From positions 60,308-124,307 of the forward strand of contig CAZLZD010000004.1 in the NCBI GenBank assembly GCA_964563925.1: a DNA stretch of 64,000 nt, read 5' to 3'. The notes beneath the pieces were generated by a model, which made no database searches, was not told the origin of the DNA, and saw only the letters and a list, made by a program, of their open reading frames with translations. Shown piece by piece: positions 17,536 to 25,511 of the stretch. The position numbers were made by a program, and so were the translations under genes. The number at the start of each line of letters is the position of its first letter. Position 1 is the stretch's first letter. Source of the stretch: JAUILA01 sp964563925. GTDB lineage: Bacteria > Bacteroidota > Bacteroidia > Cytophagales > Cyclobacteriaceae.

Positions 17536-20093
17536 CCTTCCCTTCGCAACACAGCCAGGGGAGATTCACTAACCACCTGCCGTGTATTCCACCAGCCAAC
17601 CAGTACAGTGAGCACCATGACGCCGGCCCAGGTTATCAGCAGGCCCGGATAATCAGGACGGAAGACAATTTCAAAGAAATAAGTGGCAAGGATCCAGCTT
17701 GAGATGAGTGAAAGAAGAATGCCTGTGAGTCCGGCCAGCAAACCCAGGTATACATACTCCAGTAAGGTCATCCCTACGATCTGTTTGCCCGATGCCCCGA
17801 TCGTCCGCAGAAGGACATTCTCCTTTAACCGCGCATGACGACTGTTCAGTACCGCACCGGCCAGCACGATCAGACCGGTGATGATGCTGAACAAGGCCAT
17901 AAACTGGATTATGAACTTAACCTTATTAAAAAACCCGTCGATGGTTTCCAGGATGAGACGGATATCTATCAGCGATACATTCGGGAAGGCTGTCACCAGT
18001 TCGCGCTGGTATTTATTAGCCACAACATCATCATCCACCCTGGTGGTCAGCACAAAAAACTGAGGGGCTTCTTCCAGCACTCCCGACGGGAACACAAAAA
18101 TAAAATTGGGCGGGTCTTTTTGCCATTCCACTTCCCTGACACCTGAAATATACACCGTAAACGGAATTCCCTGGACATCGAAGGTGAGGGAATCACCGAC
18201 TTCAACCTCAAGGTTGTCAGTCATACCTTGTGAAATTGTCACGAATATGGAGTCGCCGGACATATGCTGCACCTCCCCTTCCAGCATCTTCTCTGAAACA
18301 TGCAGGCTGTCCCGGTAGGTCACACGGTATTCACGCGTGAGCGACCAGTTACGTATATTATCGGTAGTGTCTGCCTGGATTTCCGCAACCGTTTTTCCTT
18401 TCACCGCACTAAGCCGCGAAGTGACAATGGGTACAAGCTGGTTGATCGGCAGTTCATTATCCTGTGTAAGCCTGACCACCCCATCCTTCTGTCCGCGCTG
18501 AATATCAAACAGTATCGTATTAGACTGATTATCCTGCCCGACGAACTCGACCTGGTTAAGCAGTGAATTCTGTACAATCTGCAATGTGGCGATCAGGAAT
18601 ACACCGAGCCCGATTACCACCATCAGCACGTGCGTCTGGTTATTGGGCCGGAAAAGATTGGCGAGGCTTTGACGGAGAATAAATCCTGCCCTGGCCGGGA
18701 AAAAGCGCCTCACGGCCCACATTACGGCAAAAGCCAGTGCGGTCAGAATTAAAAACGCGGTAATCAGTCCACCAAAAAAGGAAAGGCCCATCAGCCAGTC
18801 CCTTGTCTGATAGGTAGCCACCAAAAACGGGAACAGTAGTATGATAGTCGCTACGGTTACGGTCGATTTGCTGCGTGTACGCTCCTTGCCCAGGTTTGTG
18901 CGCAGAACCGAAAGGGGCGGAATGAACCGGATACGCAAGAGAGGCAGCAGGGAAAAGAGAATGGAAATGATAATCCCCATAGCCAACCCGTTTGCAATGG
19001 CCCGCCAGGCCACGCTGATCTCCAGGTCGAGGGGGATAAAATCGGACAGCATAAGCGGCAGCGCATATTGCAGGAACAAACCAATGCCCACCCCGATAAG
19101 ACTGCCGGTCACCCCCAGGAATACCGCCTGGATCAGGAACACATAAAAGGCTTGCCAACCGGAGGCACCAATGCAGCGAAGCACCGCGACTGTATTGCGT
19201 TTTTCACGGACATAAATATGAATGGAGCTGGCCACACCGATACTCCCCAGGATGAGGGCAACAAACGCCAGCAGGCTGAAAAAGCGGTACAGGTTTTCAA
19301 ACCCGCGTCCGAGATCATCCTTGCGCTCCTCCACATCATCTGTTGAGTACCCATATTTTCGGGCAATCGGTCGAAGGTAGTCATAGGCCTCCCTGGCTTC
19401 CTCGTCAGAATCGAATGCAAAATATCGTTTATAGGTGACCCTGCTGCCATACTGCACGAGCCCTGTCGAATCGAGCCAGGCCATATCGATATACACCGAG
19501 GGGGTAAATGTCGACTGGACACCTCCTCCGTTCGGTATTTTTGATACCTCACCTGCCACATGGAAGGTCAGGTTTCCTACCGTAAGGGAGTCTTCCGAAC
19601 TTACATCGTACCGGGAAGAGAGGTTCTGGTCCATCATGGCCCGCTTCTCTGAATCCATCAGTTCGAGCGCATTGCCCGGTGTGGATTCCACTTCGCCGTA
19701 AAAGGGAAAACCCCCTTCCATGGCAACCAGCCGAATTAATCGGGTGCCGGGCGTAGAAGTCATGAACCTTACCATGGAAGCCATTGTGACCTCTGACGCC
19801 TGCTTCCCTCCTATGGAATCCATGGCATCGGTAACTTCTTCCTTAAATTCTTCCGAGGCAGAAATAACAAAATCCGCCCCCAGCAGGTCCTTTGCCTGCC
19901 GGTCAATATTTGCCTGCAGGTTAATGTTAAACGAATTAATGGAAACCAGGGCCGCAATGCCGATAATGACGGAGGAAACAAACAGGAATAACCGGTACAT
20001 ATTATGGCGCGCATCACGCCACGCCATTCTCCATACAAATCCGTCTTTCCAGACAGACTTCCGCGGCCGCTTGAGTTTAATTAAATAATCCAT
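17532..20093 (-). CDS. ABC transporter permease, YbbP-like with two FtsX domains
   Basis: An 853-residue inner-membrane protein with a first transmembrane span near 30-55 after a basic N-terminus, a MacB-like periplasmic domain (about 60-240), three spans with the FtsX core (GSIGVASSIHIYVREKRNTV) near 290, further spans near 410-500, a second periplasmic domain (530-700), and a final FtsX core (LFSIITGLIVLAGAVLNSRH) near 740. Two FtsX domains in one chain are the hallmark of YbbP-type permeases. Its ATG shares a base with the stop region of the ATPase gene just upstream. With that ATPase and the divergent TesA-like gene it reproduces the tesA-ybbA-ybbP order of Escherichia coli. The transported substrate is unknown. 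Confidence 0.92.
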   Translation of the reverse strand: MDYLIKLKRPRKSVWKDGFVWRMAWRDARHNMYRLFLFVSSVIIGIAALVSINSFNINLQANIDRQAKDLLGADFVISASEEFKEEVTDAMDSIGGKQASEVTMASMVRFMTSTPGTRLIRLVAMEGGFPFYGEVESTPGNALELMDSEKRAMMDQNLSSRYDVSSEDSLTVGNLTFHVAGEVSKIPNGGGVQSTFTPSVYIDMAWLDSTGLVQYGSRVTYKRYFAFDSDEEAREAYDYLRPIARKYGYSTDDVEERKDDLGRGFENLYRFFSLLAFVALILGSIGVASSIHIYVREKRNTVAVLRCIGASGWQAFYVFLIQAVFLGVTGSLIGVGIGLFLQYALPLMLSDFIPLDLEISVAWRAIANGLAMGIIISILFSLLPLLRIRFIPPLSVLRTNLGKERTRSKSTVTVATIILLFPFLVATYQTRDWLMGLSFFGGLITAFLILTALAFAVMWAVRRFFPARAGFILRQSLANLFRPNNQTHVLMVVIGLGVFLIATLQIVQNSLLNQVEFVGQDNQSNTILFDIQRGQKDGVVRLTQDNELPINQLVPIVTSRLSAVKGKTVAEIQADTTDNIRNWSLTREYRVTYRDSLHVSEKMLEGEVQHMSGDSIFVTISQGMTDNLEVEVGDSLTFDVQGIPFTVYISGVREVEWQKDPPNFIFVFPSGVLEEAPQFFVLTTRVDDDVVANKYQRELVTAFPNVSLIDIRLILETIDGFFNKVKFIIQFMALFSIITGLIVLAGAVLNSRHARLKENVLLRTIGASGKQIVGMTLLEYVYLGLLAGLTGILLSLISSWILATYFFEIVFRPDYPGLLITWAGVMVLTVLVGWWNTRQVVSESPLAVLRREG

Positions 20094-20785
20094 TATCCCG
20101 CGAGGTGATGGGCTGAATCCTTGATCAGATGTCCGCCGCGTAATTCCAGAATGCGTTCGGTATGACTCGCAAGCTCCATGTTGTGGGTCACCAGAACCAA
20201 CGTGGTACCTGATTCCCGGTTCAGGGAGAATAGCAACTCGGTCACTGTATCCGCGGTGCTTTCGTCAAGGTTGCCGGTGGGCTCGTCGGCAAAAAGGATA
20301 TCCGGTTCGGTAATGAAAGCCCGCGCCATGGCCACGCGTTGCTGTTCACCGCCGGAAAGCTGGCTGGGATAATGTGAGGCACGGTCACCCAGTCCTACCC
20401 TGCCCAGGAGTTCTCTTGCCATTTTATAATTAGGCCTCTCACCTCTCAGCTCAATCGGTATGAGCACATTCTCCTCGGCGGTAAGGGTTGGCAATAACTG
20501 GAAATTCTGAAAAATAAATCCCACATATTTGTTACGCATAAATGCGCGGTCATCTTCATCGAGTGCATTGAGCTTGATGCCAGCTAGGGTGACGTTGCCG
20601 TCAGAAGGCAGGTCAAGTCCGGCACACAGACCGAGTAAGGTGGTCTTCCCACTTCCTGAGGGACCTACCACAGCAAGGGATGAACCTTTGACCAGGTTAA
20701 AAGTTATATTATCCAGCACCGTTAATTCGCGGCTGCCGGAGGTAAAACGTTTGGTGAGATTTTCTACACTGAGAATATTTTCCAT
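20093..20785 (-). CDS. ABC transporter ATP-binding protein, YbbA/LolD-like
   Basis: A 230-residue ATPase with Walker A GPSGSGKTTLLG near 40, Q-loop FIFQNFQLLPTLTAEEN, signature LSGGEQQRVAMARAF near 140, Walker B DILFADEPTGNLDE and the H-loop VLVTHNMELA. It belongs to the MacB/LolD/YbbA group that works with FtsX-type permeases. The ATG at 20785 (MENILSVENLTKRF) is chosen; the longer form would use GTG at 20797. Its end overlaps the start of the permease gene, so the two are translationally coupled. It is transcribed divergently from the esterase gene. Confidence 0.95.
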   Translation of the reverse strand: MENILSVENLTKRFTSGSRELTVLDNITFNLVKGSSLAVVGPSGSGKTTLLGLCAGLDLPSDGNVTLAGIKLNALDEDDRAFMRNKYVGFIFQNFQLLPTLTAEENVLIPIELRGERPNYKMARELLGRVGLGDRASHYPSQLSGGEQQRVAMARAFITEPDILFADEPTGNLDESTADTVTELLFSLNRESGTTLVLVTHNMELASHTERILELRGGHLIKDSAHHLAG

Positions 20786-20916
20786 ATAATTTAACACCGT
20801 GTTAGCGTTTAATTCTTGTATTAATAGCGAAAAAAAGACATAATAGTTTAAACATTTATATAAAAGGTCTCAAATTCGGATCAATTTTTGATTAAAGGTA
20901 GATGAATTACCTAACC

Positions 20917-21531
20917 ATGAAAAGACTACTACTACTTGCACTTATATTTTCATCTTCACTGCTGACTGCCTTTCAGTCGGAAGAAAAGGTGATCCTCTTC
21001 TTCGGAGACAGCCTTACGGCCGGTTACGGTCTTTCTAAAGAACAAGCCTTTCCGGCCCTGGTCGAAGAAAAACTTAATGCCGATGGCCACAATTATACGG
21101 TGATCAACGCCGGTCTCAGCGGGGAAACCAGTGCCGGCGGACGCAGCCGTATCGACTGGGTTTTAAAGCGTCCTATTGATGTGCTGGTACTCGAACTCGG
21201 GGCTAATGATGGCCTTCGGGGCCTGCCCCTTGATCAAACCCGGGAAAACCTGCAGGCGATTATCGACAAGACCAGGGAGAAAAACCCGGATGTGAAAATT
21301 ATTATCGCCGGTATGATGGTCCCTCCGAATATGGGACCTGAATATTCCGACAACTTCCGCAAAATCTTTCCTGAGCTTGCCGCGAGCAACGACGCCACAC
21401 TGATCCCTTTTCTGCTGGAGGATGTGGCAGGCGACAAGTCACTGAACCAGCCTGATGGCATCCACCCAAACCAGGAAGGCCACCGGATCGTGGCAGGGAA
21501 TGTACTCAAAGTACTGAAAACACTCTTGTAG
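20917..21531 (+). CDS. SGNH-hydrolase, TesA-like arylesterase/thioesterase
   Basis: A 204-residue exported hydrolase: signal peptide MKRLLLLALIFSSSLLTAFQ, block I with the catalytic serine in LFFGDSLTAGYGLSKEQAF, block II glycine in NAGLSGETSAGG, block III LELGANDGLRG and the catalytic Asp-x-x-His in QPDGIHPNQEGH near 185. This matches the periplasmic acyl-CoA thioesterase I/lysophospholipase L1 TesA family. An earlier in-frame ATG at 20902 is possible, but 20917 starts right at the basic n-region. It is divergent from the YbbA/YbbP-like genes, an arrangement also seen in Escherichia coli, which supports a shared role. Confidence 0.93.
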   Translation: MKRLLLLALIFSSSLLTAFQSEEKVILFFGDSLTAGYGLSKEQAFPALVEEKLNADGHNYTVINAGLSGETSAGGRSRIDWVLKRPIDVLVLELGANDGLRGLPLDQTRENLQAIIDKTREKNPDVKIIIAGMMVPPNMGPEYSDNFRKIFPELAASNDATLIPFLLEDVAGDKSLNQPDGIHPNQEGHRIVAGNVLKVLKTLL

Positions 21532-21576
21532 TTGTTCATCTCCGTTTAAGGTGGTAACTTAATTAAAATCATATCT

Positions 21577-22014
21577 ATGTTTTACTACCTCGTGTATGCC
21601 AGCTATGCCACGCACCCGCTCTCTCAACGCGGACTGGAAGAACTGCTGGCTACAAGCAGGGATAATAATAAAGCGCATGATGTTACCGGCATGCTCCTGT
21701 ACATCGATGGAAAATTCCTTCAGGTGCTGGAAGGACCTAAAGATTCCGTACGCAAAATTTTCGGGGCGATACGGAAGGATGTCCGGCATAAAAAAATCAG
21801 TGTGATCATCGAAGGTCATATTAAAAAACGGAATTTTGATGCCTGGCACATGAGCTTTAAATCATTTACCGCAAGCCGGTTCGAAAAGCTGAGCGGGTTC
21901 AGGGATATCGAAGCTTTTTTCCTGAACAATCCCGTGTCCAGGGACAGTCACGTTGCCCACGTCTTCCTTCAGCTTTTCTTTAACAAGCATTATAAACCGT
22001 TTGCACTTTCCTAA
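21577..22014 (+). CDS. BLUF-domain blue-light photoreceptor
   Basis: A short BLUF protein of 145 residues. The FAD-photochemistry residues are all present with AppA spacing: Y7 (AppA Y21), N31 (N45), Q49 in FLQVLEG (Q63), W90 and M92 in FDAWHMSF (W104, M106). The hallmark VTGMLLYIDG lies at 36-45. The C-terminal 45 residues form the usual two-helix cap and carry no output domain, so the protein must signal by contact with a partner, as in short BLUF proteins such as PixD. No EAL, GGDEF or regulator gene is adjacent; the neighbours are an esterase gene and hisIE. Confidence 0.93.
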   Translation: MFYYLVYASYATHPLSQRGLEELLATSRDNNKAHDVTGMLLYIDGKFLQVLEGPKDSVRKIFGAIRKDVRHKKISVIIEGHIKKRNFDAWHMSFKSFTASRFEKLSGFRDIEAFFLNNPVSRDSHVAHVFLQLFFNKHYKPFALS

Positions 22015-22050
22015 AAGCAACAAATACTGTCTGATTAAGGCGGATATTCG

Positions 22051-22058
22051 TATTTTTG
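22051..22058 (+). promoter_or_regulatory. candidate Bacteroidetes -7 element before hisIE
   Basis: TATTTTTG matches TAnnTTTG and lies 4 bases before the hisIE ATG, which would make the message nearly leaderless. No TTG at the -33 position was found, so the call is weak. Confidence 0.3.
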
Positions 22059-22062
22059 AACC

Positions 22063-22665
22063 ATGTCGCATTACACTTCAGACCTGACGCCTGATTTCTC
22101 GAAAGGACTTATTCCCGCTGTTATTCAGGATTACCACACTAAAAATATCCTGATGGTGGGTTATATGAATGAAGAAGCCTTCGGCAAGACCCGGGAATCC
22201 CATCAGGTTACTTTCTTTTCCAGGAGTAAGGGCCGGCTCTGGACCAAGGGTGAAACTTCAGGAAACTATCTTCAGGTCAGGGATATCAAACTTGATTGTG
22301 ATCAGGACGCGATCCTTATCCTCGCTAAACCTGAGGGCCCTGTTTGTCATACGGGTTCGCTGACCTGCTTTGAAGACTACAATGCCGGTCAGGACCTGGG
22401 ATTCCTGGAGAATATCATCCAGGACAGAAAAGCCAATCCGGTGCCCGGTTCCTATACGAATAAACTCATGGAGGAGGGAATAAACAAAGTAGCCCAGAAG
22501 GTGGGCGAGGAGGCGGTCGAACTTGTCATTGAGGCGAAAGACGATAACGAAGAATTATTTCTGAATGAGGCTGCCGACCTGATGTATCACTACCTGGTGT
22601 TATTGACCGCAAAAGGGTATAGCCTTGATGATGTAATCCGCATTCTCAGGGATCGGCATAAATAA
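22063..22665 (+). CDS. hisIE: bifunctional phosphoribosyl-AMP cyclohydrolase / phosphoribosyl-ATP pyrophosphatase
   Basis: It catalyses the second and third steps of histidine synthesis. The 200-residue protein has an N-terminal HisI domain (VGYMNEEAFGKTRESHQVTF, then SRSKGRLWTKGETSGNYL; the metal-binding LDCDQDAILI and CHTGSLTCF near 105) and a C-terminal HisE domain (SYTNKLMEEGINKVAQKVGE, then EAVELVIEAKDDN, and EAADLMYHYLVLL). The fused order is the usual one. No other his gene is in the window; it stands alone between the BLUF and flavoprotein genes. Confidence 0.97.
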   Translation: MSHYTSDLTPDFSKGLIPAVIQDYHTKNILMVGYMNEEAFGKTRESHQVTFFSRSKGRLWTKGETSGNYLQVRDIKLDCDQDAILILAKPEGPVCHTGSLTCFEDYNAGQDLGFLENIIQDRKANPVPGSYTNKLMEEGINKVAQKVGEEAVELVIEAKDDNEELFLNEAADLMYHYLVLLTAKGYSLDDVIRILRDRHK

Positions 22666-22713
22666 TGTCCCGCCCGATACAATTTAAAACGGATCATTTC
22701 AGGTAATTGCTGT

Positions 22714-23397
22714 ATGGAAGAAAAAGAAATCAACGGATATCCCTTTGTGCGATACATCGGCCAGGGCCTTTCGGCAGAGGATTCCGTTTCACGAAGTACG
22801 TCTTGGTACGCAAAAATGAATCATCGCCGGTCGGTCCGGGAATTTTCCGACCGTCCCGTGCCGCGTGAAGTAATCACCAACCTCATCATGACTGCCTCGT
22901 CCGCTCCATCCGGTGCGCACAAGCAACCGTGGACCTTTTGTGTGATCTCAAATCCGGAATTGAAAAAACAGATACGGATCGCTGCAGAAAAAGAGGAATA
23001 CGAAAGCTACAATAACCGGATGAGTGAAGAATGGCTTAATGACCTGAAGCCTATTCAGACCGACTGGAATAAACCTTTCCTGGAAATTGCCCCCTGGATA
23101 ATCGTCGTGTTCAAGAAGGCCTACGACCTGGATGACCAGGGAAATAAACATACGAATTACTATGTGAATGAATCGGTGGGCCTGGCCTGTGGCTTTCTGC
23201 TGAATGCCATTCATGAAGCCGGACTGGTGGCGCTCACCCATACGCCCAGCCCGATGAACTTTCTCAGCCGAATCCTCGAACGTCCCGCGAATGAACGCCC
23301 CTTCTTGTTAATTCCGGTGGGGTTCCCGTCTGATGATGCCTGGGTTCCGAAGCTTACCCGGAGGCCCCTTTCAGAAATCGCCGTGTTTTACGATTAG
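22714..23397 (+). CDS. nitroreductase-fold flavoprotein, iodotyrosine-deiodinase-like
   Basis: The 227-residue protein has FMN-binding features of the nitroreductase superfamily: HRRSVREFSDRPVPREV near 37-53, SAPSGAHKQPWTFCVI near 63-78 and a glycine-rich LACGFLLNAIHEAGL. The substrate lid carries E95, Y99 and K120 with exactly the spacing of E157, Y161 and K182 of human iodotyrosine deiodinase, in EYESYNNRM and TDWNKPFLEIAP. Bacterial homologues with this triad dehalogenate halotyrosines. A specific halogenated substrate here is inferred, not shown. It is followed convergently by the flavoprotein disulfide-reductase homologue, whose end overlaps by 4 bases. Confidence 0.87.
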   Translation: MEEKEINGYPFVRYIGQGLSAEDSVSRSTSWYAKMNHRRSVREFSDRPVPREVITNLIMTASSAPSGAHKQPWTFCVISNPELKKQIRIAAEKEEYESYNNRMSEEWLNDLKPIQTDWNKPFLEIAPWIIVVFKKAYDLDDQGNKHTNYYVNESVGLACGFLLNAIHEAGLVALTHTPSPMNFLSRILERPANERPFLLIPVGFPSDDAWVPKLTRRPLSEIAVFYD

Positions 23398-24890
23398 TTC
23401 CATCCCTTCATTTCCAGGTTTTCATACACACCGTTATGATATCGCCGGCAACTGAAGCGCGTATCCATGGCCTGCGGTTTCAGCATTGACTTGCCCAGCA
23501 ACATTCTCACACATTCCTGTATCCCTTCCGTAATGGAGGGGTGCGGGTGCACACATTCAGCCAGCTCCTCAATGCCACGGTCCATGCTGATCAGTAAGGC
23601 CACTGCCTGGATCGCACTGGAGGCATGATTCCCGACGACGCGCATTCCCAGGATCTTCATGGCATCATCGTCGGTCACCAGGAGCTTGATGAAGCCCTGG
23701 GTATTCCTTTTGGCAATAGCCCTGGGGATGACACTGTAATCCAATGACGCCACCCGGTAGGACAGCCCAAGTTTTCTTGCCTTTGTTTCATTCAACCCGA
23801 CCCCGGCCACCTCCGGATTCAGGAACATGATCGTACTGATGTTTTCATACATCAGAGGCCGCCCGGGGGTCCCGAAAATTTTCTCCACCGCATGCCTTCC
23901 CTCCAGTTCGCCGACATTAACCAGCGCAATATCGGCAGTCAGGTCACCGATGGCATACACCGTAGGTTCCGTGGTCCGGGTATCTTCATTATCAATACCC
24001 CTGGGGTTAATGGAGATCGACAGGTCATCTGCCCAGAGGTCCTTGTAATTCGGCTCACGGCCAATGCTGATCAGGGCTTTTTCGACATGAAAAATCTCCC
24101 TGGAGCCGTCGGCATAGGAAAGCTCATAGGTAACTTCGCCGTTTTTCACCTCCATGCGGGTGAGGCTGGAATTCCGGTGAATCTGTACCCCGGCCATTTC
24201 AAGGTTCCTTTCGATGATCTGAACGACGTCGGCATCCTCGTAGGGCAGGATGTGCTCCCCTTTGTCTATCAGATTGACCTGCACCCCGGAAAAAGAGGAA
24301 AGGATCGTGGCATATTCACATCCGACCACCCCGGCCCCGACGATCACGATGCTTTTAGGGAGATTCTCCATATGTTCGATCCCGTCGCTGGTCATAATGA
24401 TTTTCTCATCGACAGGAACGCCGGGCAAGCTCCTTGGCTTGCTTCCCGTTGCCAGAATTACATTCTCCGCGTAGATATGTTCGACCCCATGGTCTGTGGT
24501 CACTTCCACATCATGTGCGGTCAGCAGTCGGGCATTTCCGTATAACAATGTAAGGCAATCCTGGAAGTCCGCCGAAGACTGGAGCAGGGTCAGGTGGTCT
24601 TCAAGTTGCATGATTCGTTGCTCAACCGCCCGTCGAACCTCATTCCTGACCTCGGCGAAATTGACTTCAGGACGATGAATATTAAATCGTTTCAGGTTGG
24701 CATTGAACTGCCTGATCTCCCGGGATATTTCCCACCAGGTTTTTGAGGACAGGGCCCCGTTGGTAACACCGGCACCCCCGATCCTGGCGCGTTCGATAAG
24801 CAATACCTTTTTTCCGAAATCAAGTGCACGCATGGTGGCGGCATACCCGGACGGACCGGCACCGATTACCACCAGATCATATTTTTTCAT
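23394..24890 (-). CDS. FAD/NAD(P) pyridine-nucleotide oxidoreductase, dihydrolipoamide-dehydrogenase-like but lacking the redox cysteines
   Basis: The 498-residue protein has the full disulfide-reductase layout: FAD Rossmann GAGPSGYAATMRA at 10-22, a second GxGxxG in IVIVGAGVVGCEYATILSS near 180, the FAD-binding TVYAIGDLTA near 310 and a C-terminal dimer domain with HPHPSITEGIQE near 455. The CxxxxC pair, expected at 41 and 46 in GGxCxxxGCIPSK, reads GGAGVTNGALSSK, so both cysteines are replaced (Gly and Ala). The protein therefore cannot act as a classical lipoamide dehydrogenase; a transhydrogenase- or quinone-type hydride transfer is possible. The ATG at 24890 is preferred to a TTG at 24896. 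It stands alone on the minus strand. Confidence 0.9.
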   Translation of the reverse strand: MKKYDLVVIGAGPSGYAATMRALDFGKKVLLIERARIGGAGVTNGALSSKTWWEISREIRQFNANLKRFNIHRPEVNFAEVRNEVRRAVEQRIMQLEDHLTLLQSSADFQDCLTLLYGNARLLTAHDVEVTTDHGVEHIYAENVILATGSKPRSLPGVPVDEKIIMTSDGIEHMENLPKSIVIVGAGVVGCEYATILSSFSGVQVNLIDKGEHILPYEDADVVQIIERNLEMAGVQIHRNSSLTRMEVKNGEVTYELSYADGSREIFHVEKALISIGREPNYKDLWADDLSISINPRGIDNEDTRTTEPTVYAIGDLTADIALVNVGELEGRHAVEKIFGTPGRPLMYENISTIMFLNPEVAGVGLNETKARKLGLSYRVASLDYSVIPRAIAKRNTQGFIKLLVTDDDAMKILGMRVVGNHASSAIQAVALLISMDRGIEELAECVHPHPSITEGIQECVRMLLGKSMLKPQAMDTRFSCRRYHNGVYENLEMKGWN

Positions 24891-25042
24891 AGACAACCAG
24901 ACTTTGCCTAAATATACAAATTCGTTGGTTTTCGTCCGGACAGGAGCGCACTCATCCTTCCATATGTAATTTAACAGATGCTTTTGCGCTGGATTGAACG
25001 GATGGAATAGACTGATTTACTGAATTTAAGTAACTTGCGCAC

Positions 25043-25489
25043 ATGAAACTTTCTTCCAGCATACGTATCGACCGGCCTGTGCAGGAGGTCTGGGACTATA
25101 TCAACGACCCTGAAACAATGAGTGAATGGCAACAGGGATATACCTCAACGGAACCCCTGGAAGGTCAGCCGGCCACCAAGGGAGCCCGTGCCAAACACAC
25201 CTATACCGAACGCGGGAAGCCATTTGTAATGACCGAAACCGTCATTGACAGCAGGCCCCCCTATGCCATTGATATTGTCCTGGAACATCCTACCATGGAC
25301 TATCAGATAGCTACCCGTTTGCGCGAAGACACAGATGGGTCGACCAGGATTCAAATGGACAGCGAGGTAAAGATGAAAGCTTTTAGTTTCAAAGTGCTGA
25401 AGCCACTGCTCAAAAAGCCTTTTCAGAAACGCCAGGACAAAGACCTGGAACGTCTTAAAAATGTGATGGAAAAAAGAACCCCGGCCTGA
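25043..25489 (+). CDS. SRPBCC (START/polyketide-cyclase-like) family protein
   Basis: A 148-residue protein beginning MKLSSSIRIDRPVQEVWDYI, followed by NDPETMSEWQQGY, the usual opening of the SRPBCC fold (helix-grip ligand-binding domain). Later strands include HTYTERGKPFVMTETVID and RIQMDSEVKMKAF, and a C-terminal long helix (KRQDKDLERLKNVMEK) closes the cavity. The ligand is unknown. It is a single gene; its stop codon lies inside a hairpin that serves as terminator for the convergent gene. Confidence 0.82.
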   Translation: MKLSSSIRIDRPVQEVWDYINDPETMSEWQQGYTSTEPLEGQPATKGARAKHTYTERGKPFVMTETVIDSRPPYAIDIVLEHPTMDYQIATRLREDTDGSTRIQMDSEVKMKAFSFKVLKPLLKKPFQKRQDKDLERLKNVMEKRTPA

Positions 25490-25497
25490 GCCGGGGC
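25471..25497 (-). terminator. intrinsic terminator for the persulfide dioxygenase gene (minus strand)
   Basis: A 7-bp GC stem (25479-25485 with 25490-25496) with a CTGA loop. On the minus strand it is followed by a T-rich run opposite 25471-25478. It overlaps the 3' end of the convergent SRPBCC gene. Confidence 0.75.
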
Positions 25498-25511
25498 ATT
25501 CCTTGTCAAAT

